A stretch of DNA of 64,000 nt, taken from contig NC_134023.1 in assembly GCF_040712315.1 (NCBI RefSeq), positions 17,555,442 to 17,619,441 of the forward strand. The letters are read 5' to 3'. Below are positions 15,501 through 27,415 of this stretch, piece after piece. The stretch comes from Castanea sativa. Taxonomy: Eukaryota > Streptophyta > Magnoliopsida > Fagales > Fagaceae. Position 1 is the first letter of the stretch. Each line of letters begins with the position of its first letter. The notes under the pieces were generated by a model. The model was given only the letters and a program-made list of their open reading frames with translations, made no database searches and had not been told where the DNA came from. The position numbers and the translations under genes are program-made.

Positions 15501-16289
15501 CATACAAAAAAAAAAAAAAAAATAGAAAAGGAAAAGATAAGGAGTCAAGAAAAGAAAAAGAAAAACAGAGTGCAAAGCAACAAAAATGAAATAGGAAAAT
15601 ATAAGGAAAAAAAAAGATTTTGAGGAATGTGATATTGAAGTCAATCACAGGTAATAAGTAATAGTCAAATACCATTGAATCCCTATAAAAATCTCATTCA
15701 CCCACAGGTAAGTACAACTCAAATTCTAAATCATTGGTGGCCATCGAAGGTAAGAACTCAAACAATAGTCAATGATGAAGAAAAGAAAGAACAACTTGCA
15801 ATTTAGATTAGAGATGCAGAAGATAGAATTTGAAAAGCCATTTGACACGAATTTGACACGAATAGCGGCGGGCACAATAGCGGTGAACACAATAGCAGCG
15901 AGCACGACCCGCCGCTAAAAGTCATTTGACACGAATTTGAACGTTGTATAGCGGCGATTTTATGCCCACCGCAATAGACTAAATCCGCCGCTAAAAGGCG
16001 TATCTACAGCGGCGGGTTTTTGTACTGCCGCAATAGAGATATTGCTTCGCGACAAGGCTGGCGGGTAGAACCGCCACAATAGCCCCAGCCGCAATAGGTG
16101 AAATGTACCTATAGCGGCGGTTTTTGGGGCTTTAGCGGCGGTTTTGGCCCGCCGCAGTAGGCCAGTTTTTTTGTAGTGAACTATCCATCACCTACAACTA
16201 CACAAATCAACATGTTTGAAATTGCGAGTTGTACCTGAACCCCTGCATTCATCTTTTTGGTCTATCTAACCACCCTAGTTTTGTCTAGT

Positions 16290-18307
16290 GGACATGAATG
16301 TGGATGTGTAGTCTTTCTCTAATCGCCATATTGATGTTATTATTGACCATGGAGTTAATGACACTTGGCGGTTCACAGGTTTTTAAGAAGACCCTGAGAC
16401 TGCCAACTAGGAAAACTCCTAGTTGCTTCTCAGAACTTTAAGTCACTGGATCAATTTACCTTGGGTTTGTGTAGGTGATTTTAATGAAATATTGTTTGTA
16501 GATGAGAAACAAGGGTGGTTAGATAAACTGCAAAGACAAATGTAGGGGTTCATGAATGCTCTTGATTATTGTAGATTGAAGGATATGGGTTTCTTTGGCT
16601 TCCCATTTACATGGTGTAATAGATGACCTGGTGACCAGAATGTGTGGATTCACTTGGATAGAGGTGTGGCTTCTATAGAATAGATTTTGAGGTTTCCTTT
16701 TTCTTGCATATATCACTTGAATGCTTTTCACTCTGACCATAAACCTTTATTACTATGTTCAGATTCTGAATTCCAATGGTTTTGTAAAAATGGCCGGCCA
16801 TTCCGTTTTGAAGCAATGTGGTTAAAGGATAGATCGTATGAAGATGTGATAAAGGAGTCTTAGGGTGAATTCCAACAACCAGGTTCGACTTGGGGGGTTA
16901 ATAGAAAGATTTTTGCTTCCCAGGAAAATCTCAAATCTAGGAACAGAAACTCTTTTGGTGATGTCCGAAACTCACTTAGGAAAAAACTAGTAGAATTAAA
17001 GGTAGCCGATGAAGGAGGGAGTTATAGAATCAATCCAACCAGGATTCATACTTTGAGGAATGAAATTTAGATATTACAATCTAAGGAAGAATGTATATGG
17101 AAGCAAAGGCCTCAAAATACTTTGCTCAAAGAAGGAGATAGAAATACCAAGTACTTTCATTGTAGAGCTAATCAAAAGAATTTGAGTAATCTGATCTTGG
17201 GTTTGGAAGACAAAACTGGTTTGTTGGTGGAGGATGAGATTAGAATGGACTGTGTGGAGGAAAAGTAATTTGAGGAATTTTTTTCAAGCTCAAATCCATC
17301 AAGTTTCAATAGCATTTTAAATGGCATTCAACATACTATTATTTATGATTTAAATGCCAATACGGGTGGAGATTTCCAAGCTTGTGAAGTGCAACAAGCT
17401 CTTAATCAAATGGCGCCACTCATCGTGTTGGGTCCTAATGGTATGTCTCCAATTTTTTACAAGTCATTCTTGCATATTGTGGGGGAGGACATCACTACTG
17501 TTGTACTTTGGGCGTTGAACTTAGGTATTGTTCTGGATTCTATTAATACCACCCTTGTCTCTCTAATTCCCATAATAAAAAAATCCAAAGAAAGTCTCGG
17601 ATTTTAAGCCTATTACTTTGTGCAATGTTATTATAAATTAATTGCAAAAGTGGTGGGTAATTGTTTGAAGAAGTTTTTGGCTAACTCAATTCCAAATCTA
17701 CAAAGTGCTTTCCTTTTAGGTCGGCTAGTCTCTGATAATATTCTTGTGGTATTCGAGACACTTCACTATCTCAAGAGGAAGACCCAAGGGAAGATGGGGT
17801 ATATGGCTTTTAAATTGGACATGAGAAAAGTGTATGACTAGGTGGAATGGGAAGTTTTGGAGAAATTATTGCGCCATCTGGGTCTTGAAAAGAGAATGGT
17901 AAGAATTATTATGTCCTGTTTGAAATTGGTCAATTATGCAGTGCTTTTTAATGGCCAACCAGTGGGTAATATCAAACCTTCGAAGGGGCTTCGTCAAGGT
18001 GATCCATTATCTCCTTACTTGTTCCTTATGTGTGCAATGGGTTTACAAAGTTTGTAACAGCAAGCTAAGGTCAATGGGCAGATTAGAGGTGTTGTGATTT
18101 GTAGAAATGGGCCTCAGGTTTCCCGTTTGTTTTTTGCTATTCTGTTGAGCAACAAAAGTAGAGTTTTAGAAGATTTTGGATATTTTGGCTATCTATGTGA
18201 GAGGGTCCAGTGAAGAGAATAAACCGAGAGAAGACTAATATTTTCTTTAGCTTAAATACCCCTTAACCGCTCCAAGCTTGAATCCAACATCTCTTGGGAG
18301 TACCAGT
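16290..18307 (+). pseudogene. LINE A, 5' part: endonuclease and reverse transcriptase relic
   Basis: Non-LTR retrotransposon ORF2 of the plant L1 type, interrupted by stops. Conceptual translation across the stops shows the end of the endonuclease/exonuclease/phosphatase domain (PWVCVGDFNEILF, DYCRLKDMGFFGFPFTWCN, FHSDHKPLLLC). Next come the linker (LKEGDRNTKYFHCRAN) and the reverse transcriptase (FYKSFLHIVGEDI, FKLDMRKVYD, KGLRQGDPLSPYLFLM). The catalytic FADD box near 18140 is corrupted. The 5' end is truncated within the endonuclease; the first recognisable codons are near 16290. The element continues at 30264 after the Gypsy insertion, whose target site lies in the codons for a GVPV-IRQYEKYLG segment. 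Confidence 0.88.
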
Positions 18308-19241
18308 TGTAAGTGCACAATTGCGCCTGGACCCAAAGACAAACGTGGGCTCAGGCCCAATGAGCCTTAAACAATAAAATTTGTAGAGTGTGGATTTGAA
18401 ATCTAGTTTAGGGATGTTGGAAATTAGATAAACAGGCTAGAGTGTTACAGTATTTGCAAATAGCAAACAAATGTGACAAAGGAACCTCCTCGGACGTAAG
18501 CCAAGGCCGATTTGTCTATTATTTCTCTTTCTCTTTCAAAGGTTACAGTTCTAGTTCTTTTTCAGTTACCTCCCCGATCCCCCTTTCTTTACTCTCTTCT
18601 CTTCTTAAATACTTCTTCTTCTTCCCTCTTTGTCCACGTGTCACACAAATCTTATCCTTCGATCCCCCTTTCTTTACTCTCTTCTCTTCTTAAATACTTC
18701 TTCTTCTTTCCTCTTTGTCCACGTGTCACACAAATCTTATCCTTCGATCCCCCTTTCTTTACTCTCTTCTCTTCTTAAATACTTCTTCTTCTTTCCTCTT
18801 TGTCCACGTGTCACACAAATCTTATCCTTCGATCCCCCCTTTCCACTACCTTCCTGAAGTCCTTAAATAATAGCATGAAGGTTGAATTCTGCTGTTCAGG
18901 GGTCACTTCCCCATTAATACGGCTAGGGAGGTAGATGCAGGGTCTTTAATGTGGAAGTAGCAGCCTTTTTCTGAGATATTTTTCTCACATCGTCCCATCT
19001 AGAGGGTACTTGGATCCCCCTTTTAACCAATAGTTTTTCCAGAATTCTACCTCTAATCTTCTTGGCTAATCCCAGGGTCATCGCGAGTCTGTCCGAGGGG
19101 AGATTCGTCCTCGGACGGATCCTCGGACCTTCGCCTTTTGGGCCGACTTGCAGTCCTAGAGGCCTTTAGTTAAAAAGGAACTGGCGCCCATCAATAAAGC
19201 CCAAGGCCCAAATACTTGCTCTGGTCCTTTTACTCCCCACA
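18308..19241 (-). repeat. 3' LTR of the Tat element (934 bp)
   Basis: Begins TGTAAGTGCACAATTG and ends CTCCCCACA on the plus strand; pairs with 29407-30258. Contains three copies of an 85-bp unit (starts at 18575, 18660 and 18745), against two in the other LTR. The unit carries a CT-rich stretch and ccacgtgtcacac, which includes a G-box-like CACGTG. Confidence 0.95.
18575..18829. repeat. 85-bp tandem repeat in LTR, 3 copies
   Basis: The cgatcc start recurs every 85 bases at 18575, 18660, 18745 and, as the closing boundary, 18830. Each unit encodes the overlapping S/F/L-rich spurious ORFs seen here. The 5' LTR has only two units (29674, 29759). Confidence 0.9.
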
Positions 19242-19256
19242 ATAGCCCCCTCAAAA
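19242..19256 (-). other. Polypurine tract of the Tat element
   Basis: On the minus strand TTTTGAGGGGGCTAT lies directly before the 3' LTR, the expected place for the plus-strand primer. Assigned by position and purine content. Confidence 0.6.
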
Positions 19257-19740
19257 CTTTATTTTTCCCCATCCGAGGAGAAAAATAGAGTTTTGATCCG
19301 ACCAGAATACCCTCCACACGTTTCGTACATCACCGTGCATGTGGGGATCCTTCTGTTCCCCAGAAAATGTCGTCTGGTGCTTCAAATTCCAGAACGCGCG
19401 CATTTACAACCGCAAGTTACACCCTGTTCCCCACGTTCAACGGTGAGATGAACATCTAACGGTCCGTGTCGCCCCCTGAAAATTTGGGCGGGACTAATCC
19501 AATTTCGAGGCCGCCTCCCGCACGTCATAACGCTTGGAAATCCGCGCCTTCATTCATTTCTTCAGAACTCAATCACATCAAAGTATTAGTCATCACCTTT
19601 TCTCTCCAGAAACCCGTGGAAACTCGCATAATCGAATCTCATAAGTTCTTGCTTTCTTTGCTCCTTTCTTCTCAGATTCTGTCCTCGGCTCCCTTCTTAA
19701 CTATTTTCCCTTTAAAAATTTGCCTTTTCTTTTCTCCTAG

Positions 19741-22293
19741 ATGGGTAGGTTTAAGTGCTTGGTAGATACCGCCGCTGGGATGGAAGGCTTTAGGGCCAAA
19801 TACCAGATTCCCAGTGACATAGGCTTGAAATATTGTCCAGCAGAAGCCGTAGGTGGTTCTAGGAAAACAGGGGAGGTTATCATCCCTATGATTGCCTTTA
19901 TAGAAGGTGGGATGACTCTCCCTATGAGAAGTGTAACTAGGGAGTACCTTCGCAATCATAGGTTATGCCCAAACCAATGCGCACCCAATGTGTTTAGGGT
20001 CTTAGGAAGTGTCGACGCTCTAAATAAGCAGATGGGCTTGAACCTCACCTGGCACGATGTTGCCTACATGTACGAATGCCACAAACTCAAGAGTGTAGAG
20101 TATTACATCAAGTCGCGGTCTAGTGTAGTTAGGTTGATCTCCTATCTGCCTAAGTCCAACAAAGGCATGAAGGACGACTACCTCATCGCCTTAGGCAACT
20201 GGCACGACGACCCTCACTGCCCTGTCGTATGGGGAGACCTAGGTGTGACTCCTTAAGAGTTAGTTTTTCTACCACGTGATTCAATCTTTTAATACTTTAT
20301 TTCTTTTTGCACGTTGTTATTTCTGATATTTCACGCTTATCACAAATCTAACCATGTTTGTCTCCTCGGGTGTCGCTTTTCGCAGATAAACAGCACGTAC
20401 GCCCACGCTTGAGCCACTATAATGTCGCCGACTTAAACTGTGTTCTCCGTTCAGAAGTCTTTGTGAGTGAAGACTTGCAAGTAAGAGCGGCTCATTTAAT
20501 ACTAGGATACAACCCCATATCCTCGGATTTCCAAGAGATAGAGAACGCGATTATCGCGGGGGACAGGCGACGCAGGAGGATCAACGTAGCAAGGCCGCAT
20601 TTTCTCGCCGATCGTGATATCCCTGACGAACCCAACACAATCCTGTACACACGCCCCATCGCTACGATCCCGCTCTCGGTGCACTCTCAGACAACCGCCG
20701 CCCCGGAGGAGCAAGTGTCCTCATCGCACTCATTGGATGAGGAGATAGACCAATTTCAGCTCGAGGACATCAAAAAATCCCGAGGAAACCCGTTTGTCGT
20801 ACTCTCTGACGAGGAGGACGAGCCCGCAGAGGCCTTCGGAATTGCAGGTTTTATAGATGCACGCCCTGACAACAGTTCCGAGGAGGAAGAGATGGACGTG
20901 CTTAAAGGACTCATAAATAAGAGAGGCGAGAAAGTCGCCAAAAAAGGAGCAGAGGGTCTCAAGTTCCTCCGTCCTTGCCACTACCCTCTCCTCTAGCCGA
21001 TCCTAAGCCTCCCGTTGAGGAGCCCAAGAAGAAAAGGAAAGGAGTGGCCGAGGGGGCTGATGGTGAAAAGCAGAAGAAGTTAAAACAACAGCAACAGCAA
21101 GCTTAGCAGCAGAAACTGGATAAAGGCAAGGGACGTGCTCCTTTGGTAGAAAGCGGGGAGATAAGGGATCTAGCCGAAGTGCGCCGAGCACCAGCTACCT
21201 GGTCTCCCAAGCTGAAACTGGACGGGGCACCAATCTCCTGTCAATCCAACATTAGGGCGTTCCAACAAGGCCATGCCCTCCACCTAGCTGATGCGTTGGA
21301 ACGTCCCCTTCTTCTGCCCAAGGACATGGAGGCCTTGGAGAAAATGAGCCAGCCTCAGCTGTTCCTTTCTTTGAAAAGGGACTTGGCCCTGGTAAGTTTC
21401 ACTCCTTATCTACATTTTCGTTTTTCATGATATTTGACTATTAGTGAATGCTTTTATGCATCTAACTCTTTGATACTCTATCATAGGCCGTTCAAGAGGT
21501 CTTTGCTGCCGAGAAGTTCGTGGAGGATTCTTGGAAGAAGGCAGGAATGGAACAGGAGATTCCAATGGAGACTGAGAAGTCCCTAGGCCAGGCCTTCGCA
21601 GAAAACGAGAAACTCTCCTCTCAGCTGGCGAATCTAAAAAGAGAAAGAGACGGCACCGAGGCCAGCCTGAGAACGATGAGGACTCAAGTGGAGGGGTAGC
21701 GCAAGCTTCTTCATCAAAAGAATGATGAGCTCTCCAAAGCTCAGAAGGAACACTCTGACTTAGAGAAGGAGCTTGCGAAAATGAAGGAGGAAGCTCGCAC
21801 CTTCAAGGATTCGCTAGAGGCCGCGAAGAAGGCTGGTTACAAGGAAGGGGCGGCGGCGACAGAAGACCAGTTGACGGAGGTGTTCACGGCCTTGTGCCTA
21901 GAATACTGTCAGCAGGTTTGGGGTGAAGCCTTAAACGTAGCAGGGGTTCCTTCGGCTTCCAAGCTGAGGAAGCCCGAGAACGTTTGGCTTCCCCTTGACA
22001 TACAGGAGATAGAAGAGACTCCTGCTGTCGCACCTGCCCTTAAGATAGCTCCTTCTGCTCTCCCTCCTGCGATCCCAGAGCCCATTCCAGACCCTACAGA
22101 ACCTACAGGTTCCAATAAAGAGAAGGAAGTGGGTGGAGGTGCTGAGAAGGACCTAAGCCAAAGTGTTGAGCCCATCGTCCCTCCGTTAACTACAGCAGAC
22201 AAAGGGAAACAAGTCCTGTCTTCCTTTGAGTTGGAGTTAAAAAACACTGAGGCCACCAGTACTTCCCAACAAGATTCCCCTCCAAAAGCTTAG
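19741..22293 (+). pseudogene. Antisense ORF (aORF) of the Tat element, three exons
   Basis: A long plus-strand coding region, opposite to gag-pol. Exon 1 is 19741-20242, exon 2 20386-21391, exon 3 21487-22293. Introns 20243-20385 and 21392-21486 have GT-AG ends, and the first joins in phase (GAC CTA G + AT AAA CAG). The start follows an acceptor-like ctcctag. Residues 1-170 form a compact Cys/Trp-containing domain (GLKYCPAEAVGG, NRH.CPNQCAPN, LIALGNWHDDP). Then come acidic and Lys-rich linkers (KKKRKG, poly-Gln), a coiled coil in exon 3 (about 21560-21840), and a Pro/Glu-rich tail. A frameshift near 20945 and stops near 21103 and 21697 break it. Tat-branch elements are known to carry antisense ORFs of unknown function; I assign no biochemical role. 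Confidence 0.75.
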
Positions 22294-22734
22294 GGCCGAA
22301 CCTAGGGCTTCTTCTTTCTTTGTAACTAAGATTTTCCATGTAATGTATATCAAAAACAATTAATTAAAATCAGTTTCGTTGGATCTTCATTTGACTTGTA
22401 TTTATTTTATCTTTGTGTTTACCATAAGAGTTCTCATTAGCACACAGGGAAAGAATGAATGGAACAACTAACTCCACTTTTAGTAGTTGATCAATTACAA
22501 CTTTAAACAACACTATACATACTTGCCTTGTACCTTGCAAATTACATCTTAGGAATGTAGCAAGCATGACACAATCACGAACGCCTAACAAACTAACTTG
22601 AATTTTTGCTAACATCTGTAAAGTAAAGTGTTCAAGAACCTGACAAAAACAAACTTTGTTTAGATGATAAGTACTATGTCAGTTTGCAAACCAATGTGAC
22701 ACTTAGAGTTCGTAATCTGAAACGTAGATTTTAA

Positions 22735-23965
22735 CCAAGTATGGGGTCCGAGGACCCTACACTTCCAAATTCCTGCTTGATACTTAAAAATGTATAACTT
22801 AAGATTCTATTTAACCATGGTTCCGTTTAACAAATAATAAGATATCAATTTCCACAAAGTAGGTGATCTGAGGACCATACATACCCAAGTTCCTGTTTGA
22901 CACTTAGAAACAGTAACTTAAGATGTTAATTTCCCCAAAGTAGAAGGTCTGTGAACCTGGCATAACTAAGGTTCTGTTTAACAAATAATAAGATATCAAT
23001 TTTCACAAGGTAGGTGGTCCAAGGACCATACATACCCAAGTTCCTGTTTGACACTTAGGAACAGTAACTTGAGATGTTAATTTTCCCAAAGTAGAAGGTC
23101 TGTGGACTCAGCATAACTAAGGTTCTGTTTAACAAATAATAAGATATCAATTTTCACAAGGTAGGTGGTCCGAGGACCATACATGACCAAGTTTTTGTTT
23201 GATACTTAGGAACAGTAACTTAAGATGTTAATTTTCCCAAAGTAGAAGGTCTGTGGACCCAGCATAACTAAAGTTCTGTTTAACAAATAATAAGATATCA
23301 ATTTCTACAAGGTATGTGGTCCGAGGACCATGCATAACCATGTTTCTGTTTGATATTTAAGAACAGTAACTTAAGATGTTAATTTTTCCAAAGTAGAAGG
23401 TCTGTGGACCCGGCATAACTAAGGTTCTGTTTAACAAATGATAAGATATCAATTTCCACAAGGTATATGGTCTGAGGACCATACATGACCAAGTTTCTGT
23501 TTGATACTTAGGAACAGTAACTTAAGATGTTAATTTCCCCAAAGTAGAAGGTCTATGGACCCAGCATAACTAAGGTTCTGTTTAACAAATAATAAGATAT
23601 CAATTTCTACAAGGTATGTGGTCCGAGGATCATGCATAACCATGTTTCTGTTTGATATTTAAGAACAGTAACTTAAGATGTTAATTTTTCCAAAGTAGAA
23701 GGTTTGTGGACCCGGCATAACTAAGGTTCTGTTTAACAAATGATAAGATATTAATTTTCACAAGGTATGTGATCCGAGGACCATGCATAACCATGTTTAT
23801 ATTTGATATTTAAGAACAGTAACTTAAGATGTTAATTTTCCCAAAGTAGAAAGTTTGTAGACCCAGCATAACTAAGATTCTATTTAACAAATGATAAGAT
23901 ATTAATTTTCACAAGGTATGTGGTCCGAGGACCATACATAACCATGTTTCTGTTTGATATTTTGG
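22735..23965. repeat. 151-bp satellite-like tandem array
   Basis: The marker aacaaat(a/g)ataagatat recurs at 22829, 22980, 23131, 23282, 23433, 23584, 23735 and 23886, a period of exactly 151 bases over eight units. Many units contain the near-palindrome GGTCCGAGGACC. The array lies between the integrase end and the antisense ORF, the hypervariable region of Tat elements where satellite-like arrays are known to arise. Confidence 0.95.
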
Positions 23966-24030
23966 GAGTTATAATTTACAGGCCCATATACATTCATAAT
24001 TTAAACTACAAATGACAAAAGTAACTTTTA

Positions 24031-25173
24031 TTAATAATAATACCTTCGAAGGTTATTTACATTCCACAGGCGTTGTACAACTTTTTCATCTAGATCAACT
24101 AGTCGATATGACCCTATACCTGCTACAGAAGTAATCCGATATGGTCCTTCCCAGTTTGGTCCTAGCTTACCCCAAGCTGGGTTTTTAGCAGTACCCACAA
24201 CTTTTCTCAGCACCAGATCCCTAGGCGCAAGTGGCCTTAGCTTCACATGGGCATCATACCCTCCTTTAAGCTTCCGCTGATAATAAGCCATTTGGACCAT
24301 ATCTGCCTTTCGCCGTTCCTCAACTAAATCCAGGCTCTTCTCCAAGAGGCCATTGTTATTTTCTGGACTAAAAGAACTCGTCCTTAGCGTAGGGAAACCA
24401 GATTCTAAAGTTATCACTGTCTCAGCTCCATAAGTCATAGAGAATGGCGTTTCTCCAGTGGATCTGCGCAGCATAATTCGATACGTCCATAAAACATGTG
24501 GTAGTTTTTCTACCCATCCGCCTTTCGCATCGTTCAGTCTTTTCTTGAGTCCATTGACTATGACCTTGTTAACGGCCTCGGCTTGCCCATTTCCTTGAGG
24601 ATAAGCTGGAGTGGAGTATCTATTTATGATGCCTATGTCACCACAATATTTCCTAAAAGCTCTACTATCAGATTGAACGCCATTGTCCGAAATAAGTGTG
24701 TGTGGTACCCCAAACCTAGTGATGATGTTCTTCCAAATAAACTTCTTGGAATCGACGTCCCTAATATTTGCTAAGGGCTCGGCCTCGGCCCATTTGGTGA
24801 AGTAGTCGGTTCCCATGAGTAGCCATCTTTTGTTTCCTACAGCCCTCGGAAATGGCCCTACTATGTCCAATCCCCATTAAGTGAAAGGCCAAGGACTGGA
24901 GAGAGGATTAAGGACTCCCCTGGGCTGATGAATGTTATGAGCGAACCTTTGGCACTGGTCACACTTTCTTGCATAGTCCTGAGCTTCCCTCTGCATATTG
25001 GGCCACCAATATCCCTGAGTCAGGGCCCTATGGGCTAGGGACCTTCCCCTAGTATGGCTTCCACAAATTCCCTCATGAAGTTCTTCTAAAAGCGCCTCTG
25101 TTGATTCGAGGTGCATGCATAACAAGTATGGTCCGGAGAAGGATCGTTTATACAATTTCTGATCCTCAGACAA
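24031..25173 (-). pseudogene. Integrase of the Tat element
   Basis: One frame with an in-frame stop near 24877 (apparently a CAA glutamine turned TAA). The first part (25173 to 24880) has the HHCC zinc domain: HEGICGSHTRG, then CDQCQRF. The second part has the catalytic core: MDIVGPFP (first Asp), LISDNGVQ (second Asp), QGNGQAEAV (Glu), giving D-D-E. The C-terminal part ends in WEGPYRI and LWNVNNLRRYY, as in Gypsy integrases. It would insert the cDNA into chromatin. The stop makes the copy unlikely to be active. Confidence 0.93.
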
Positions 25174-25191
25174 CTAGAAACGAAGTGCCTT

Positions 25192-26100
25192 TCAACGGAT
25201 CTTATCTGCTTCATACTTATCCTCGAGAAGCATGTCGTTTTTCAGAAAAGATGTCACAAGGTCGATCCAACTAGGTCCAGGCCATATTAGATGGATACGG
25301 GCTGCACTTACAGTGGTAAGAGTTGGCTCTAACAAATCTTCGACAAGGATAATCCTAGGCAAACACTGAGCCGAGGATGTCGCTAAGGTAGCCAAAGAGT
25401 CTGCATGTGTATTTCCACTTCTAGAAACGTGAGACAGGATAAAAGAGCCAAATTTAGCTTGCAGATGTTTGACCTGGGCCAAGTATTCTTGCATTCTTGG
25501 ATCCCTAGCCTCCATGGTCCTTGTGACCTGGTCAACCACTAACTGAGAATTCGAGAGCATATGAACTCCATTTCCGCCAATCCTATGTACCATGCTCATG
25601 CCGACCAAGACTGCTTCGTACTCGGCCTCGTTATTAGTAGCCAAGAATGCCAATCTTAAAGATTTTTCGAAGACAATTCTCTCAGGGGACACCAGGACAA
25701 GTCCGACACCAGACCCTCTCTGATTAACTGCCCCATCAACGGACAATTTCCAAGTCAGAGGTGCTATGCCTGTGATCACGCCAACTGATTTTTCATCCAT
25801 GCGTGATTCCTTCACAGTTTCTTTTAACAATGGTTCGGCAAACTCTGCCACCAAATCTGCGAAAACCTGGCCCTTCACCGAGGTGCGTAGCATGTATTTA
25901 ATATCAAAGGCTCCCAAAATAGTTCCCAACTTAGCCACCCTTCCAAAGTAGTCGGCACTGCGTAACACTGACTTGAGAGGTAGTTGCGTCAGAACTACCG
26001 TGGTGTGGGACTGGAAATAGTGAGGAAGCTTCCGCGTGGCATGAACTACGGCTAAAAGTGCTTTCTCCAAAAGTAGATAATGCACCTCGGCCTCATTCAA
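25192..26100 (-). pseudogene. Dual RNase H region of the Tat element
   Basis: About 300 aa in the same frame as the integrase. The first half (NEAEVHYLLLEKALLAVV, ADYFGRVAKLG) is the usual Gypsy RNase H tail. The second half starts LSVDGAVNQRGSG and is a second, RNase HI-like domain with Asp (VDG), Glu (NNEAEYEA) and a last Asp (NTHADSLA). The third acidic position sits in LSNSQLVV, where family members read SDSQ, so this catalytic Asp is Asn here. Dual RNase H is a hallmark of the Tat branch. A stop separates this block from the integrase. Confidence 0.88.
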
Positions 26101-26362
26101 GGATTTACTGACGTAGTAGATCGGTCTTTACACCCCACCGTCGTCTCTTATAAGGACCAGGCTTACTGCATGGACGGCCACTGCCAAATACGCAAACACG
26201 ACCTCGTCTACCTTAGGCCGAGAGATAATGGGTGGCCGGGAAAGATACTACTTAGGCTGTTGGAAGGCTACCACGCAGTCCTCGGACCATTGGAACCCTT
26301 TCCATTTATTCAAAAGTTGGAAGAAAGGCCGGCACCTGTCAGCTGACCGAGAGATAAATCTG

Positions 26363-26980
26363 CTAAGAGCAGCGATCATTTAGGTCAACTTCTGAACTTC
26401 TTTTGGATTCCGAGGCGGCTGTAAGCCTTGAATGGCCCTGACCTGTACCGGGTTCACTTCTATCCCTCTGTGAGTAACCATATAACCTAAAGAACTTTCC
26501 AGAACTCACGCCAAAAGAACAATTTGAGGCACTAAGGCGCAACTTGTATTTTCTAAGTAATTGAAAGGTGTCGTCCAAATCTTTCACGTATGAAGGTATT
26601 GTTTTACTCTTTACCACCATATCATCCACGTATACCTCAATGGTCTTCCCAAGTTGCAGTTCAAACATTCTAGTCATCATCCTTTGGTAAGTAGCCCCAG
26701 CATTCTTCAATCCAAACGGCATAACCTTGTAGTGATAACTACCTATTAGGGTAACAAAAGCAGTCTTCTCCTGATCCTCCATCGTCAATGGAATTGATGA
26801 TAGCCCTGGAAGGCATCCAAAAAGCTCATTCGAGGATGTCCAGCCATGGCATCCATAAGCTGATCGATGCGTGGCATAGGGAACAAGTCTTTTGGGCAGG
26901 TTTTGTTTAAATTTGTAAAGTCCACACATACTCTCCACCTTCCACTCTTCTTCTTCACCATGACCGTATGTGCCAACCAC
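26363..26980 (-). pseudogene. Reverse transcriptase of the Tat element
   Basis: Two overlapping frames together give a Ty3/Gypsy reverse transcriptase: VMVKKKSGRWRVCVDFTNLN and MSFLDAFQGYHQ in one frame, then TAFVTLIGSYHYKVMPFGLK and the catalytic YVDDMVVKSK in the other. A frameshift near 26800 and another past 26500 split it, and the frame differs from that of the RNase H region. It would copy RNA to DNA in the virus-like particle. Not functional as it stands. Confidence 0.92.
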
Positions 26981-27415
26981 TCTGGGTAGAAAATTTCCTA
27001 TATAGCCCCAGCCCTCTTGAGCTTGAGCACTTCCTCTTTAACAGCCTCGGAGTGCTCCTTGGAAGAACGCCGAGGTGGCTGCCTTCTAGGAACAATGGTA
27101 GGGTTGACGTTCAAATGATGACAAATGAAGTTTGGGTCTACCCTGGAGCCTCATAGGGATCCCACGCAAAAACATCGATGTTGTCGTTTAGAAACTCTAA
27201 CAACTCCATCTTCTCCTGGTATGGTAAACGCATGCCAACTTGAAAGAACCTTTCAGGATCATCCGCTATTAGAAACTTCTCCAAATTTTATTGCATATGG
27301 CTTCCTCTGCTGTCACCGCGTCGGGCGCATCCAAAGTTGTTAATTGCTATAAGTCTTTCACGGCCGAGGTCGAGGACTCTGTTTCGGCCTGATGCAGTAT
27401 TGCAGCTGATATGCA

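Larger units (their letters stand above)
10623..16178. mobile_element. CACTA-1: non-autonomous CACTA transposon
   Basis: The left end is CACTACAAAAAAACTGGCCT and the right end is its inverted complement ending GTAGTG. The flanks are AAC (10620-10622) and AAC (16179-16181), the 3-bp target duplication of CACTA elements. Both subterminal regions (about 10640-10990 and 15860-16165) are packed with GCGGCGGG/CCCGCCGC motifs in both orientations, often next to tattg or caata, as expected for transposase-binding subterminal repeats. The interior has no transposase domain; it is mainly a 345-bp tandem array and a roughly 0.42-kb tandem array. It probably depended on an autonomous relative for movement. 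Confidence 0.92.

Noticed and set aside
14335..15675. Phe/Lys/Leu-rich ORFs on both strands
   Set aside because: Low-complexity translation of A and T runs in the CACTA-1 tandem array.
18442..18857. Repeated Ser/Phe-rich ORFs
   Set aside because: Translations of the 85-bp LTR repeat; not proteins.
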